This document shows, piece after piece, positions 1 through 8,787 of a stretch of 58,528 nt of DNA; within the stretch, counting starts at the first letter, position 1; every line of letters begins with the position of its first letter. The notes below the pieces were generated by a model, which was not told where the DNA came from, made no database searches, and saw only the letters and a program-made list of their open reading frames with translations. This DNA is from Salegentibacter sp. 24 (GTDB taxonomy: Bacteria > Bacteroidota > Bacteroidia > Flavobacteriales > Flavobacteriaceae), in the NCBI RefSeq assembly GCF_004362395.1, contig NZ_SNWE01000025.1, positions 1 to 58,528 on the forward strand, in the 5' to 3' direction. A program made the position numbers and the translations under genes.

Positions 1-17
1 CAAACAATTTTACCAAA

Positions 18-1310
18 TTACTGTATTAAGTATTCCTTTAATTCAGAGTAATCGGAAATTTCAATGGATTTTTTTTGTCTGTTCATAGCGTCTTTTATCG
101 AAACCGGAATTTCTACCTTAGCTCCAATGACTCCTTCTACGGTTTCCAGGAATTTAACCGGGTGTGCGGTTTCCAGAAAGACACCATAGTACTCAGGATT
201 CTCGGATAGAAATTCCTGAAGCCCCAGGTACCCAACTGCACCGTGGGGATCCATGACATAATTATGTTTGTCTTTAACCTCTTTGATGGCATTTCTTGTT
301 TGGTTATCTGAATAACTAAAAGAAGAGAGTTGCTTTGATAAGGGCTTAAATTCATGATTAAAGAGTTCCAGAATACGTATAAAATTACTTGGGTTTCCAA
401 CATCCATAGCGTTAGATATGGTGGGAACACTGGGTTCAGGGTGATATTTCCGGGATTCCAAATAACGGGTAACTACATTGTTTTCATTATTGGAAGCAAT
501 AAAATGAGCTATAGGTAAACCCATCTTTTTTGCCAGCATACCCGCACAAATATTTCCAAAATTCCCGCTAGGCACGGAAAAAGCAAGCATATCTTTTTCA
601 GCCAATTCTTTATAAGCAAAAAAATAATAGAACATTTGGGGTAACCACCGGGCTACGTTAATGGAATTTGCAGAAGTAAGTTGGCGTTTTTCACTAATTT
701 CTGAATCAGAAAATGCTTTTTTGACCATGTCCTGGCAATCGTCAAAATTACCATTCACCTCCAGGGCCGTAATATTCTGGCCAAGGGTAGTAAGCTGTTT
801 TTCCTGGATTTCACTTACTTTCCCTTTAGGATAAAGGATAACTACATCTATCCCTTCAACACCTAAAAATCCATTGGCTACCGCACCACCGGTATCTCCC
901 GAGGTAGCTACCAGGACCGTGATTTTTCCAAGAGCGCCTTTTTTTACAAAATGTCCCAGGCAACCGGCCATAAATCCAGCACCAACATCTTTAAATGCCA
1001 ACGTGGGCCCGTGAAATAGTTCCAAAGTTCCAATTTTATCAGAAATTGGAACTACAGGAAAATCAAAATCCAGGGTTTTTTTAAGGATTTGCTGGAGGCT
1101 GTCATCATCGATTTCATCATCAATAAATTGCTTTATAGCCTCGTAAGCGATTTCCTCCTTAGAAAGCTTATCCAGGTTTTGAAAAAATTCCTTCGGTAAT
1201 GCCCCTATTTTTTCAGGAAAATATAATGCTTTTCCCGGAGCAAGGCCGCGAACAACGGCTTCTTCAAAGGAAACCTTGTGATTCTTATCGTTTAAACTAA
1301 AATATTTCAT
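18..1310 (-). CDS. thrC: threonine synthase
   Basis: Pyridoxal-phosphate enzyme that converts O-phosphohomoserine to threonine in the cytosol, the last step of the pathway. Seen: an N-terminus of the ThrC type (MKYFSLNDKN), the PLP lysine in GPTLAFKDVGAGF (about residue 107) and the phosphate-binding TSGDTGGA loop (about 136-143). About 430 residues is normal for the short ThrC class. An upstream in-frame ATG at 1328 adds only six residues (MPKYKH); the ATG at 1310 fits the family better. It is the third gene of thrA-thrB-thrC on the minus strand, with 97 bases between the thrB stop and this start, so it is probably co-transcribed. No terminator is visible in the 17 bases left of its stop. 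Confidence 0.95.
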   Translation of the reverse strand: MKYFSLNDKNHKVSFEEAVVRGLAPGKALYFPEKIGALPKEFFQNLDKLSKEEIAYEAIKQFIDDEIDDDSLQQILKKTLDFDFPVVPISDKIGTLELFHGPTLAFKDVGAGFMAGCLGHFVKKGALGKITVLVATSGDTGGAVANGFLGVEGIDVVILYPKGKVSEIQEKQLTTLGQNITALEVNGNFDDCQDMVKKAFSDSEISEKRQLTSANSINVARWLPQMFYYFFAYKELAEKDMLAFSVPSGNFGNICAGMLAKKMGLPIAHFIASNNENNVVTRYLESRKYHPEPSVPTISNAMDVGNPSNFIRILELFNHEFKPLSKQLSSFSYSDNQTRNAIKEVKDKHNYVMDPHGAVGYLGLQEFLSENPEYYGVFLETAHPVKFLETVEGVIGAKVEIPVSIKDAMNRQKKSIEISDYSELKEYLIQ

Positions 1311-1407
1311 GTGTTTATATTTTGGCACAAATAGAGAAATGCAATACGAGAATTTAATTATTTCCGATATTATTCCTGTGTTTGTGTTCAGCCCTATGCT
1401 GGTTTTA

Positions 1408-2331
1408 TTACGCTAATATTTTTATCCCTTCGGAATTGATTTTAGATAAATGCAGGTCAAAATCTATATTTTTATCCTGATAAAATTCCTGGAATTCCGC
1501 CTTCACCTTTTTCGCAACGATATCACCTTTACACATAGCAAAAACCGAGGGTCCAGATCCTGAGATCCCGAACCCCAGGGCTCCGCTTGTTAAAGCCAAG
1601 GCTTTAAGATCGTCAAAAAAAGGAATTAGGATAGAGCGCACGGGCTCTATGATTTCATCTTTTAAACTTCGACCCAAAAGCTCATAATCCTCCGTGTAAA
1701 GAGCACTTACCAAAGCGGCTAGATTCCCCCATTGGCTAATTGCTTTTTTCAATTCCACATTTTGCCTGATTACCGACCTTGAATCCCGTGTTTTGAGCTC
1801 AATTAACGGATGTAATACCAATATTCGCAGTTCCCCTAGGCTTGGTAAACTTATAATTTCAAGGGGCTCATAGCTTTTAACCAGGCTAAACCCACCTAGA
1901 AGGGCAGGTGCCACATTATCGGCGTGGGCATTGCCACTGGCAAGGCGCTCCCCTTCCATGGCAAACTTTATCAATTGACTAGCCGAAAATGGCTCCCCTA
2001 GTAATTTATTGATCCCAAAAACAGCTCCTGCAGCACTGGCCGCACTACTTCCAATACCGCTCCCGGCTTTGATATTCTTTTTTATTTCAATATCAAAACC
2101 CTGGTTCTCATCCAGAGCAGCTAACATGGCTTTTGCCGAAACCCCAGCTACATTTTCATCAACTTCCATAGGTAGGTCCTGCCCGGTAATTTTAGTAATG
2201 CGAAGTTCCTTCTCTGAATTTTTTGCAATAATCATCTCATCGCCTACCCCGTCTAAACAACAACCAAGCACGTCGAATCCGCAGGAAAGGTTCGCTACAG
2301 TTGCTGGTGCAAACAGTTTTATTCTTTCCAT
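1408..2331 (-). CDS. thrB: homoserine kinase
   Basis: GHMP-family kinase that phosphorylates homoserine with ATP to O-phosphohomoserine, the substrate of the ThrC encoded next. Seen: an N-terminal APATVANLSCGFD segment, the GHMP ATP-binding loop GSGIGSSAASAAG (about residues 90-102), and the C-terminal glycine-rich motif GFGISGSGPSVFA. At 307 residues it is full length. It starts 3 bases after the thrA stop, which points to translational coupling within the thrABC operon. Confidence 0.95.
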   Translation of the reverse strand: MERIKLFAPATVANLSCGFDVLGCCLDGVGDEMIIAKNSEKELRITKITGQDLPMEVDENVAGVSAKAMLAALDENQGFDIEIKKNIKAGSGIGSSAASAAGAVFGINKLLGEPFSASQLIKFAMEGERLASGNAHADNVAPALLGGFSLVKSYEPLEIISLPSLGELRILVLHPLIELKTRDSRSVIRQNVELKKAISQWGNLAALVSALYTEDYELLGRSLKDEIIEPVRSILIPFFDDLKALALTSGALGFGISGSGPSVFAMCKGDIVAKKVKAEFQEFYQDKNIDFDLHLSKINSEGIKILA

Positions 2332-2334
2332 AGC

Positions 2335-4782
2335 CTATTTTTTACCTATTCTAATAACATCTGCAAAAATTCCCGAAGCGGTCACCTCGGCTCCAGCGCC
2401 GGCACCTTTTACAATTAAGGGTTGTTCAGGATAACGCTCGGTAAAGAACAACACGATATTATCGCTTCCACTAAGGTTATAAAAGGGATGTTGTGCATCC
2501 ACAGCCTGAAGTCCGACAACCGCTTTTCCATTTTCCAACTGTGCAACGTATTTTAGCTGGGCACCTTTACTTTCTGCAGTTTTATAAATTTCCTGAAACT
2601 TCGGTTCATCTTTCTTTAGTATTTCAAAAAAGTCCTCGTTAGTGGTAGTGGCTAAACTTTCTTTAGATAAGAAATCTTCACTCTCAATATCTTCCAGTTC
2701 CATTTCGTAACCGCTTTCACGGGCAAGGATCAGTATTTTGCGTGCCACATCTACCCCACTTAAATCTATTTTAGGATCAGGCTCAGTATAGCCTTCTTCC
2801 ATGGCCATTTCTACGGTTTTATAAAAAGGATCCTCTCCCTTATAGGTATTGAATACAAAATTCAGACTCCCGGAGAGCACTGCCTGGATTTTCTTGATTC
2901 TATCCCCCGAAGCAATTAGGTTTTTAAGAGTGTCAATTATTGGAAGACCTGCCCCCACATTGGTTTCATATAAAAAGGAAGCCCCATATTCGCGGGCGAG
3001 GTTTTGTAGTTCCCGGTAATTCTCGAAACTATCTGCACAGGCAATTTTATTACAGGTCACCACGGATACCGAATTGGCCAGATATTCCTTATACCAGGCA
3101 GAAATTTCGGCACTTGCGGTGTTATCTACAAAAATGCTGTTTCGAAGGTTAAATGCATCAACCTTTTCAAAGAATACAGCTTTATCAGCTTTTTCCCCTT
3201 TTTCCAAAGCTTCTTCCCAGTTTTGAAGATCAATACCATTTTCATCAAAAAGCATCTTTCTTGAATTGGAAAGTCCGTGAACGCGAACCTTCAGCCTTAG
3301 TTTTTCTAGTAAGAACCTTTCCTGTTTTTTTAATTGGTTTAATAATTTGCTTCCCACATTTCCTACCCCGGTAATAAACAAATTGAGTTCCTTTGAAGGC
3401 ACTTCAAAGAATTGCTCATGCAGGGTATTGAGTGCTTTTTTTACATCTTTTTTTGCGATTACAGCAGAAATATTTCGCTCTGAAGAGCCCTGCGCTATCG
3501 CCCGAATATTGATATTATTATTCCCAAGGGCACTAAACATTTTTCCGCTTAAACCGTGATGGCTTTTCATCCGATCCCCCACCAGAGCCACAATAGCCAC
3601 ATTATCTTCTATTTCAACAGGCTTTATTTTCTTATACTGTATTTCCACCTCAAAAGCTTCATCTAAAGCTTCTTTTGCCAGCTGAGCCTCATCATCTTTT
3701 ACCGCGATACAAATACTGTGTTCTGAAGAGGCCTGGGTAATTAATACCACATTGATATTCTCCTGGAAAAGCACCTCAAAAAAACGCTTGGAAAATCCTG
3801 GAATGCCAACCATTCCACTACCTTCTATATTTAGCAATTTAATAGAATCAATATGTGTAATCCCGGTGACCCATCTAAAGTTCTTTTCTGAAGATTTCGA
3901 AATAAGGGTTCCTTCTTCATCGGGTTTGAAAGTATTCTTAATAAGGATATTAATTTGTTTATCCAGCAAAGGTTGAAGGGTAGGCGGGTATAATACCTTA
4001 GCTCCAAAATGTGACAGTTCCATGGCCTCCTGATAGGAAATATCCTTGAGTGGATAAGCGTGCGGAACAATTTGAGGATTTGCCGTATACATTCCATTTA
4101 CGTCTGTGTAAATAAGCACTTCTTTCACGTCTAAAGCAGCCCCATACAAAGCAGCTGTAAAATCCGAACCACCTCTACCCAGGGTGCTGGGAACCCCTTG
4201 TTCGTTTCGAGAAACAAAACCGGGAGCTATAAAAAGGGAAGCATCTTTTTGTGTAAAATACTTCTCGATGTTTTTATTGGTTAGCTGATAATTCACCTGA
4301 ACCTTTTCGTTGGTATTTTTACAAACTATCAGTTCACGTGAATCAACATACTGAGAATTTACTCCGAGATTTTTAAAATATTCAGCGATAATTAGAGAAG
4401 ATAAAACCTCTCCGAAACCAGCGACCACATGGCGGGTTTTGTTGGAAAGTTCGTTTAGCAGGTAAACGCCTTCATATAAAGTTTCCAGGCGGTTTAATTC
4501 GGTTTTCACCTTACTTAGAATACCGCTTTGAGAGTTTACCGGGATCAATTCCCGAACCGCTTCCAAATGCCTCTTTTCATTTCTTACCAGAATATCTTTA
4601 TAGGTTAGATCTTCCCGGGAAGCAAGATCCGCCATTTCCAGCAAATCATTGGTAACGCCACCGAATGCAGAAAAAACCACCAGGGTTCTATCTTCCTTTA
4701 AATGTTTCTGAACTGTTTTTGCTACGAGTTTTATACGCTCTGGAGATGCCAAAGAGGTACCTCCGAATTTTAGGACTTTCAT
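2335..4782 (-). CDS. thrA: bifunctional aspartokinase / homoserine dehydrogenase
   Basis: Fused enzyme for the first and third steps from aspartate to homoserine. Seen: an N-terminal aspartokinase domain opening with KFGGTSLASPERI and carrying GRGGSDFTA; central ACT-type regulatory segments (about 300-455), the usual site of threonine feedback inhibition; and a C-terminal NAD(P)-dependent homoserine dehydrogenase starting near residue 462 with a GVGNVGSKLL Rossmann motif. The 815-residue length matches ThrA-type fusions. First gene of thrABC. About 100 bases upstream lies a candidate leader peptide with competing hairpins, and a promoter-like TATTTTTG just before that. Confidence 0.95.
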   Translation of the reverse strand: MKVLKFGGTSLASPERIKLVAKTVQKHLKEDRTLVVFSAFGGVTNDLLEMADLASREDLTYKDILVRNEKRHLEAVRELIPVNSQSGILSKVKTELNRLETLYEGVYLLNELSNKTRHVVAGFGEVLSSLIIAEYFKNLGVNSQYVDSRELIVCKNTNEKVQVNYQLTNKNIEKYFTQKDASLFIAPGFVSRNEQGVPSTLGRGGSDFTAALYGAALDVKEVLIYTDVNGMYTANPQIVPHAYPLKDISYQEAMELSHFGAKVLYPPTLQPLLDKQINILIKNTFKPDEEGTLISKSSEKNFRWVTGITHIDSIKLLNIEGSGMVGIPGFSKRFFEVLFQENINVVLITQASSEHSICIAVKDDEAQLAKEALDEAFEVEIQYKKIKPVEIEDNVAIVALVGDRMKSHHGLSGKMFSALGNNNINIRAIAQGSSERNISAVIAKKDVKKALNTLHEQFFEVPSKELNLFITGVGNVGSKLLNQLKKQERFLLEKLRLKVRVHGLSNSRKMLFDENGIDLQNWEEALEKGEKADKAVFFEKVDAFNLRNSIFVDNTASAEISAWYKEYLANSVSVVTCNKIACADSFENYRELQNLAREYGASFLYETNVGAGLPIIDTLKNLIASGDRIKKIQAVLSGSLNFVFNTYKGEDPFYKTVEMAMEEGYTEPDPKIDLSGVDVARKILILARESGYEMELEDIESEDFLSKESLATTTNEDFFEILKKDEPKFQEIYKTAESKGAQLKYVAQLENGKAVVGLQAVDAQHPFYNLSGSDNIVLFFTERYPEQPLIVKGAGAGAEVTASGIFADVIRIGKK

Positions 4783-4817
4783 AAGTCGATTGATTAGAAT
4801 TAGAATGATTTGTTTTT

Positions 4818-4860
4818 AAAAAAACAGGTGTATACGGAAGTGCTATGTAGAATTATACCC
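4818..4860 (-). terminator. candidate attenuator upstream of thrA
   Basis: Read on the minus strand, GGGTATA (4860-4854) pairs with TATACACC (4834-4827) as seven base pairs with one bulged A. After two further bases come seven T (4824-4818), the shape of a weak intrinsic terminator. The same GGGG segment can instead pair as TACCCC-TTTT-GGGGTA (4871-4856), which would exclude the terminator. The leader frame at 4853-4888 runs through both. The direction of control cannot be deduced from the sequence. Confidence 0.4.
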
Positions 4861-4888
4861 CAAAAGGGGTAATACGAATAATAGTCAT
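4853..4888 (-). CDS. candidate thr operon leader peptide
   Basis: Short open frame, ATG to TAA, encoding MTIIRITPFGV: five of its eleven codons are Thr or Ile, the amino acids that control the thr operon in enterobacteria. It lies 71 bases upstream of thrA on the same strand. Its last codons and stop form one arm of two competing hairpins, one of which is followed by seven T. There is no clear Shine-Dalgarno, but that is common in this phylum. Short Thr/Ile frames can occur by chance, so the call rests on position and the hairpins. Translation is inferred, not shown. Confidence 0.4.
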   Translation of the reverse strand: MTIIRITPFGV

Positions 4889-4905
4889 GCCAGATATGCC
4901 CAAGC

Positions 4906-4913
4906 CAAAAATA
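4906..4913 (-). promoter_or_regulatory. Bacteroidota-type -7 element for the thr leader/operon
   Basis: On the minus strand TATTTTTG matches the TAnnTTTG consensus of Bacteroidota sigma-70 promoters. It would place transcription start about a dozen bases before the leader-peptide ATG. A TTTG lies upstream, but with only about 14 bases between, shorter than the usual -33 spacing. A second TATTTTTG occurs about 100 bases further upstream (5006-5013 region) and is an alternative. Confidence 0.35.
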
Positions 4914-5055
4914 CTTGTTAAAATACGCAAATTAATATTTTTTGTAATCCTCATTTTTGACCATATTCTGGTGATAAAAGTATATAATTTTGGGGGTAAT
5001 AAAAACAAAAATAGGCCTTTCGGGGAATAATTATGAATTTCTTTTTTTTATATAA

Positions 5056-5093
5056 AAAAAATACCCGATTAATAATTTAACCGGGTATTTTTT
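5056..5093 (-). terminator. intrinsic terminator after the MoxR-type ATPase gene
   Basis: Perfect 12-base inverted repeat: AAAAAATACCCG at 5056-5067 and CGGGTATTTTTT at 5082-5093, with a 14-base loop. It ends in a T-run when read on either strand. It lies 20 bases beyond the stop of the minus-strand ATPase gene (stop at 5114), so it most likely ends the VWA/MoxR transcript and separates it from thrABC. It is the clearest terminator in the window. Confidence 0.8.
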
Positions 5094-5113
5094 ATTTTTA
5101 TTTCAATAATTAC

Positions 5114-6577
5114 TTAAAGATCACTAATATAACTACCATAGAGATCTTTAAATTGTACCCCTTTGGCAAAACGGTGTTTGCTAAGCTTCTTATATTCCAC
5201 CAATGCCCAAAGCAAAAATTCCATTAAAAAATACCTGTCCTTTTCTGAGATTTTAGGCTGGTACTTTTTAATTAATTCGTTCAAAGGTTTTACAGCATCC
5301 AGTTTCTCCTTGTATTGGGTATTGGAAAGATCATCGGGTAATTCAAAACCACTTTCTTCGAAAAACCATTCCACTAAATCATCATAAGGAGTGGTTTCAC
5401 TGGGTTTTTGTAACTTTTCTATTTTCGGAAAATACAGTGGAAATAAGGTTTTTACAGCGTCCCCAATTAATTGAAGTGCCACACTTGCAGCGCCTTCCTC
5501 TTCTCCTTCGTAAACAAGTTCTACTTTTCCGGTAATGGAGGGAATTACACCGAGAAAATCACCAAAGCGTAACAATGTTTGATCGTCACCAGATTTCAGC
5601 AAACGCCTTTCCGCGGTACTTAAGAGGTTTTCGTAAGCAGTAATACTTAACCTTGCACTGATCCCGCTTTTTTCATCTATAAATTCACTTTCCCGGGCTT
5701 CAAAACTAATCTGTTCCAGTAAATCTTTGGCTAGTTCAGGCACGTGCACTAATTCGCTTTGCCTTTTATCGAGTTTAGCTTCCTGAGCGGTAATTGTTTT
5801 TGCTATATCAATACTATCGGGATAATGCGTCAGGATCTGGGAACCAATTCTATCCTTTAAAGGGGTGACTATACTTCCCCTGTTGGTATAATCTTCAGGA
5901 TTTGCTGTAAATACAAATTGTAAGTCCAGGGGTAATCTTAATTTAAAACCCCGGATCTGAATATCACCTTCCTGAAGAATATTGAATAAGGCTACCTGTA
6001 TTCGTGCCTGCAAGTCCGGAAGTTCATTGATCACAAAAATACTACGGTTAGCACGAGGGATCATTCCAAAATGAATAACGCGGTCATCGGCATAGCTCAA
6101 TTTCAAATTTGCAGCCTTAATAGGATCTACATCCCCGATCAAATCGGCTACCGTTACATCTGGGGTAGCCAGCTTCTCAAAAAACCGTTCCTCGCGGTGC
6201 ACCCAGTTTATTGGGGTATTGTCTCCTTTTTCTTTTAAAAGCTCTCTGGCATACCTGGAAATTGGATGTAGGGGATCGTCGTTGATTTCTGAACCCTGAA
6301 CTACCGGCATATATTCATCTAGCAAATTTACCATTAAGCGCGCCAGGCGGGTTTTTGCCTGACCTCTTAAACCAAGTAAATTAATATTATGTCTGGATAA
6401 AATCGCACGTTCCAGTTCCGGAATCACACTATCTTCATAGCCATGAATTCCCGGAAAGCTAGGTTCATTCTTCTTGATTTTTTCAATCAAATTTTCCCTG
6501 AGCTCCTCTTTAATTCCCCGACTTTTATATCCGGATTTTTTAAGCTCACCCAGGGTTTTTATATTTTCTATATTCAT
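5114..6577 (-). CDS. MoxR/magnesium-chelatase-like AAA+ ATPase
   Basis: AAA+ ATPase of the MoxR/ChlI type, probably acting as a chaperone-like remodelling partner of the VWA protein encoded upstream. Seen: a Walker A variant GLRGQAKT (about residues 69-76), Walker B FVINELPDL (about 181-189) and the segment after it typical of ChlI/MoxR (FNILQEGDIQIRG). The 487 residues include a long C-terminal extension beyond the AAA+ core. The start MNIENIKTLG is the only good one and lies 64 bases after the VWA stop, so the pair probably forms an operon ended by the hairpin at 5056-5093. Family is clear; the biological substrate is unknown. Confidence 0.85.
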   Translation of the reverse strand: MNIENIKTLGELKKSGYKSRGIKEELRENLIEKIKKNEPSFPGIHGYEDSVIPELERAILSRHNINLLGLRGQAKTRLARLMVNLLDEYMPVVQGSEINDDPLHPISRYARELLKEKGDNTPINWVHREERFFEKLATPDVTVADLIGDVDPIKAANLKLSYADDRVIHFGMIPRANRSIFVINELPDLQARIQVALFNILQEGDIQIRGFKLRLPLDLQFVFTANPEDYTNRGSIVTPLKDRIGSQILTHYPDSIDIAKTITAQEAKLDKRQSELVHVPELAKDLLEQISFEARESEFIDEKSGISARLSITAYENLLSTAERRLLKSGDDQTLLRFGDFLGVIPSITGKVELVYEGEEEGAASVALQLIGDAVKTLFPLYFPKIEKLQKPSETTPYDDLVEWFFEESGFELPDDLSNTQYKEKLDAVKPLNELIKKYQPKISEKDRYFLMEFLLWALVEYKKLSKHRFAKGVQFKDLYGSYISDL

Positions 6578-6641
6578 ATGTGTTTTATTTTATATTTATT
6601 ACCAATCCTGGACTAATGCCAAAACGAATTGCTTAATTGTT

Positions 6642-7772
6642 TTAATTGCCCCTAATTCTTTTCTTCCTATTGGTTTCGTAGTCTTCAAAAATCATTTCCC
6701 CCAGGCCTTTTAGGCCGGTGTAAAAAGCTTTGCCCTGATTTGCATAGGTAAACTCTCTGACAAACTGCATCAAATAGGGGTCTTGCGCAATCATAAACGT
6801 AGTAATGGGGATATGTAATTTACGTGCCTGACGGGCCATGGTGTAGCATTTTCCCAAAATATAAGGATCCAGCCCCATGCTGTTTTTATAATATGAGCCG
6901 TCACGCTCTTTTAAACAGCTAGGTTTCCCATCGGTTATCATAAAAATCTGACGATTGGTACTTCGCTTTCTTCGAAGGATATCCATAGCAAGTTTTAAAC
7001 CAGCCACAGTGTTGGTGTGATAAGGCCCTACTTTAAGATAAGGTAAATCAGCTATAGAAACCGGCCAGGCATCGTCACCAAATACAATAATATCCAGGCT
7101 ATCTTTGGGATATCTTGTCGTAATTAGTTCTGCCAGGGCCATAGCGACTTTCTTTGCAGGTGTAATACGGTCTTCGCCATATAAAATCATGCTATGGCTA
7201 AGGTCTATCATTAGTACGGTGCTCATTCGGGATTTGTAATGAGTCTCCTCTACAACCAGATCATCCTCTGTCATATTAAAATTCCCTATGCCGTGATTGA
7301 TTTGAGCATTTCGCAGGCTTTCGGTAACCGAAATTTTATCGGGAGAATCGCCGAACTGAAATGCTCTAAAATCTCCTGTATGTTCGTCTCCCCTGCCTAC
7401 GTGATTTGTTCTGTGGCTTCCAGAAGCACTTTTTTTCAATTTTCCGAAGATTTGGTCCAAAGCCTGCTTTCTAATAGCTCGTTCGGTTTTGGCTGTAATG
7501 GCCATCCCGCCACCTTCCTCCTGGGTTTCTTCCTTGATGTACCCTTTCTTTTTAAGGTCTTCTACAAAATCATCCAACGTATAATCTTCTGTAGATAATT
7601 TGTATTCCTCATCGAGTTGTTTGAGCCAGTCCAAAGCTTCGTCCAAATCACCTGAAGTATGCGTAATGAGTTCCTTAAAAACCTCGAAAAGCCTGTCAAA
7701 TGGTGATTTTTCTGGTTCTTCAAATTTATCAAAGAGAAATCCGCGACCTTGTCTGTAATCTTTCTTCTTCAT
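6642..7772 (-). CDS. VWA-domain protein, partner of the MoxR ATPase
   Basis: 376 residues with a charged N-terminal half (about 1-165) and a C-terminal von Willebrand A domain. Seen: the MIDAS metal motif DLSHS (about 180-184), a threonine in the GPYHTNTVAG loop, and FMITDGKPS, the usual fifth-strand MIDAS aspartate region. There is no signal peptide or membrane segment, so it is cytosolic. Genes for VWA proteins next to MoxR-type ATPases commonly encode a working pair; here it is the first gene. It starts 188 bases from the divergent PAP2 gene, so the intergenic region must hold promoters in both directions. Confidence 0.85.
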   Translation of the reverse strand: MKKKDYRQGRGFLFDKFEEPEKSPFDRLFEVFKELITHTSGDLDEALDWLKQLDEEYKLSTEDYTLDDFVEDLKKKGYIKEETQEEGGGMAITAKTERAIRKQALDQIFGKLKKSASGSHRTNHVGRGDEHTGDFRAFQFGDSPDKISVTESLRNAQINHGIGNFNMTEDDLVVEETHYKSRMSTVLMIDLSHSMILYGEDRITPAKKVAMALAELITTRYPKDSLDIIVFGDDAWPVSIADLPYLKVGPYHTNTVAGLKLAMDILRRKRSTNRQIFMITDGKPSCLKERDGSYYKNSMGLDPYILGKCYTMARQARKLHIPITTFMIAQDPYLMQFVREFTYANQGKAFYTGLKGLGEMIFEDYETNRKKRIRGN

Positions 7773-7847
7773 AATCTAAAATTACGGTATTTTAAATAGA
7801 ATTGGAAAATCTTTCCCTACAACAGGGATTAAACTTATGTTAATCTG

Positions 7848-7855
7848 TAAATTTG
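7848..7855 (+). promoter_or_regulatory. possible -7 element for the PAP2 gene
   Basis: TAAATTTG fits TAnnTTTG and lies about 105 bases before the chosen PAP2 start at 7961, in the divergent intergenic region. No good -33 TTTG is seen at the expected distance, so this is only a weak assignment. Confidence 0.3.
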
Positions 7856-7960
7856 TTAGTGCACGCATTGAGTATATATATTGTTATTCTTTTCTTAAAA
7901 ACTTCAGCAATTACTATGGAGTTTAGAGATTTGAAGAATATTAAATTTATATCAGAACAG

Positions 7961-8776
7961 ATGAAAAAAATATTGTTAAGCTTTTTTTGTTTCAGTCTTG
8001 TTGTTACAACCTACGCTCAGGATTCTCCTTATACTACCAAGGCTTGGGAAGACGCTGCTTATATTACTGGCGCTATCGGATTAAACATTTTAGGTTTTAC
8101 TTTTATCCAGAATAAAGAGGCGCTAACCGAGGCGGAAGTAGCTGAATTAGATAAAAATGATATTGCAGGAATTAATCGATGGGCTGCAGGAAACTATTCT
8201 GAAAAAGCGGATGCCGCCAGTTATATTCCCTTTTATGCGGCCCTGGGTATGCCCCTGGCCTTTTTACCGAGCCAGGCGGAAAGAAATAATTTTGGACAGA
8301 TAAGCGTTCTTTTTGTGGAAACCATGGCTACTACAGGAGTATTTTACACGATGAGTGCGGGTCTAGTAGACAAAAGCAGGCCCTTGGTATACAACAAGGA
8401 GCTTCCCATATCGGAACGTACCGAAGCCGGGGCACAACGTTCTTTTATTGCAGGTCACACAGCAGTAGCTGCGGCCGGGAGTTTTTTTGCTGCTAAAATT
8501 TTCAATGATTTTCATCCCAATTCGAAAGCCGTGCCGTATGTATGGGGAGGTGCTGCAGGTTTTTCGGTATTGATGGGTTATTTAAGAACAAAAGCGGGTA
8601 AACACTTTTTAACCGATAATATAGCGGGAATGCTAGTAGGTGCTGCCAGTGGTATTTTAATACCTGAACTGCACAAAAAAGGAAATGAAAATATTGATGT
8701 TTACCCTACTGCTAATTTTAATATTAACGGTACAGGGATAAACACCAAAGGATTAGGGTTTTCCTATAAGTTTTAA
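7961..8776 (+). CDS. PAP2-family phosphatase, exported
   Basis: Type 2 phosphatidic acid phosphatase-like protein, expected to dephosphorylate lipid phosphates such as phosphatidate or undecaprenyl diphosphate at the envelope. Start chosen at the ATG at 7961 because it opens directly on a signal peptide (MKKILLSFFCFSLVVTTYAQ); the frame extends further upstream to a TTG at 7853, but that would bury the signal. Seen: the three PAP2 motifs, with RP at about residues 140-141, FIAGH with catalytic His at about 166, and R209...H215...D219 (LRTKAGKHFLTD). The usual PSGH is IAGH here. It is followed 11 bases later by the EEP gene on the same strand. Confidence 0.8.
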   Translation: MKKILLSFFCFSLVVTTYAQDSPYTTKAWEDAAYITGAIGLNILGFTFIQNKEALTEAEVAELDKNDIAGINRWAAGNYSEKADAASYIPFYAALGMPLAFLPSQAERNNFGQISVLFVETMATTGVFYTMSAGLVDKSRPLVYNKELPISERTEAGAQRSFIAGHTAVAAAGSFFAAKIFNDFHPNSKAVPYVWGGAAGFSVLMGYLRTKAGKHFLTDNIAGMLVGAASGILIPELHKKGNENIDVYPTANFNINGTGINTKGLGFSYKF

Positions 8777-8787
8777 GCCAATTCTCA

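Noticed and set aside
2009-2434. 141-codon open frame on the plus strand opposite thrB/thrA
   Set aside because: It lies fully antisense to two clear enzymes, has low-complexity Ala/Pro/Ser composition and no recognisable domain; it mirrors the codon pattern of the real genes.
4932-4964. Another short minus-strand frame (MVKNEDYKKY) upstream of thrA
   Set aside because: No Thr or Ile codons and no linked hairpin; it also lies upstream of the better promoter element, so it is not taken as the leader.
7853-7960. Upstream extension of the PAP2 gene to a TTG start
   Set aside because: The internal ATG at 7961 starts exactly at a typical signal peptide; the extension would place 36 residues before it and overlaps the likely promoter.
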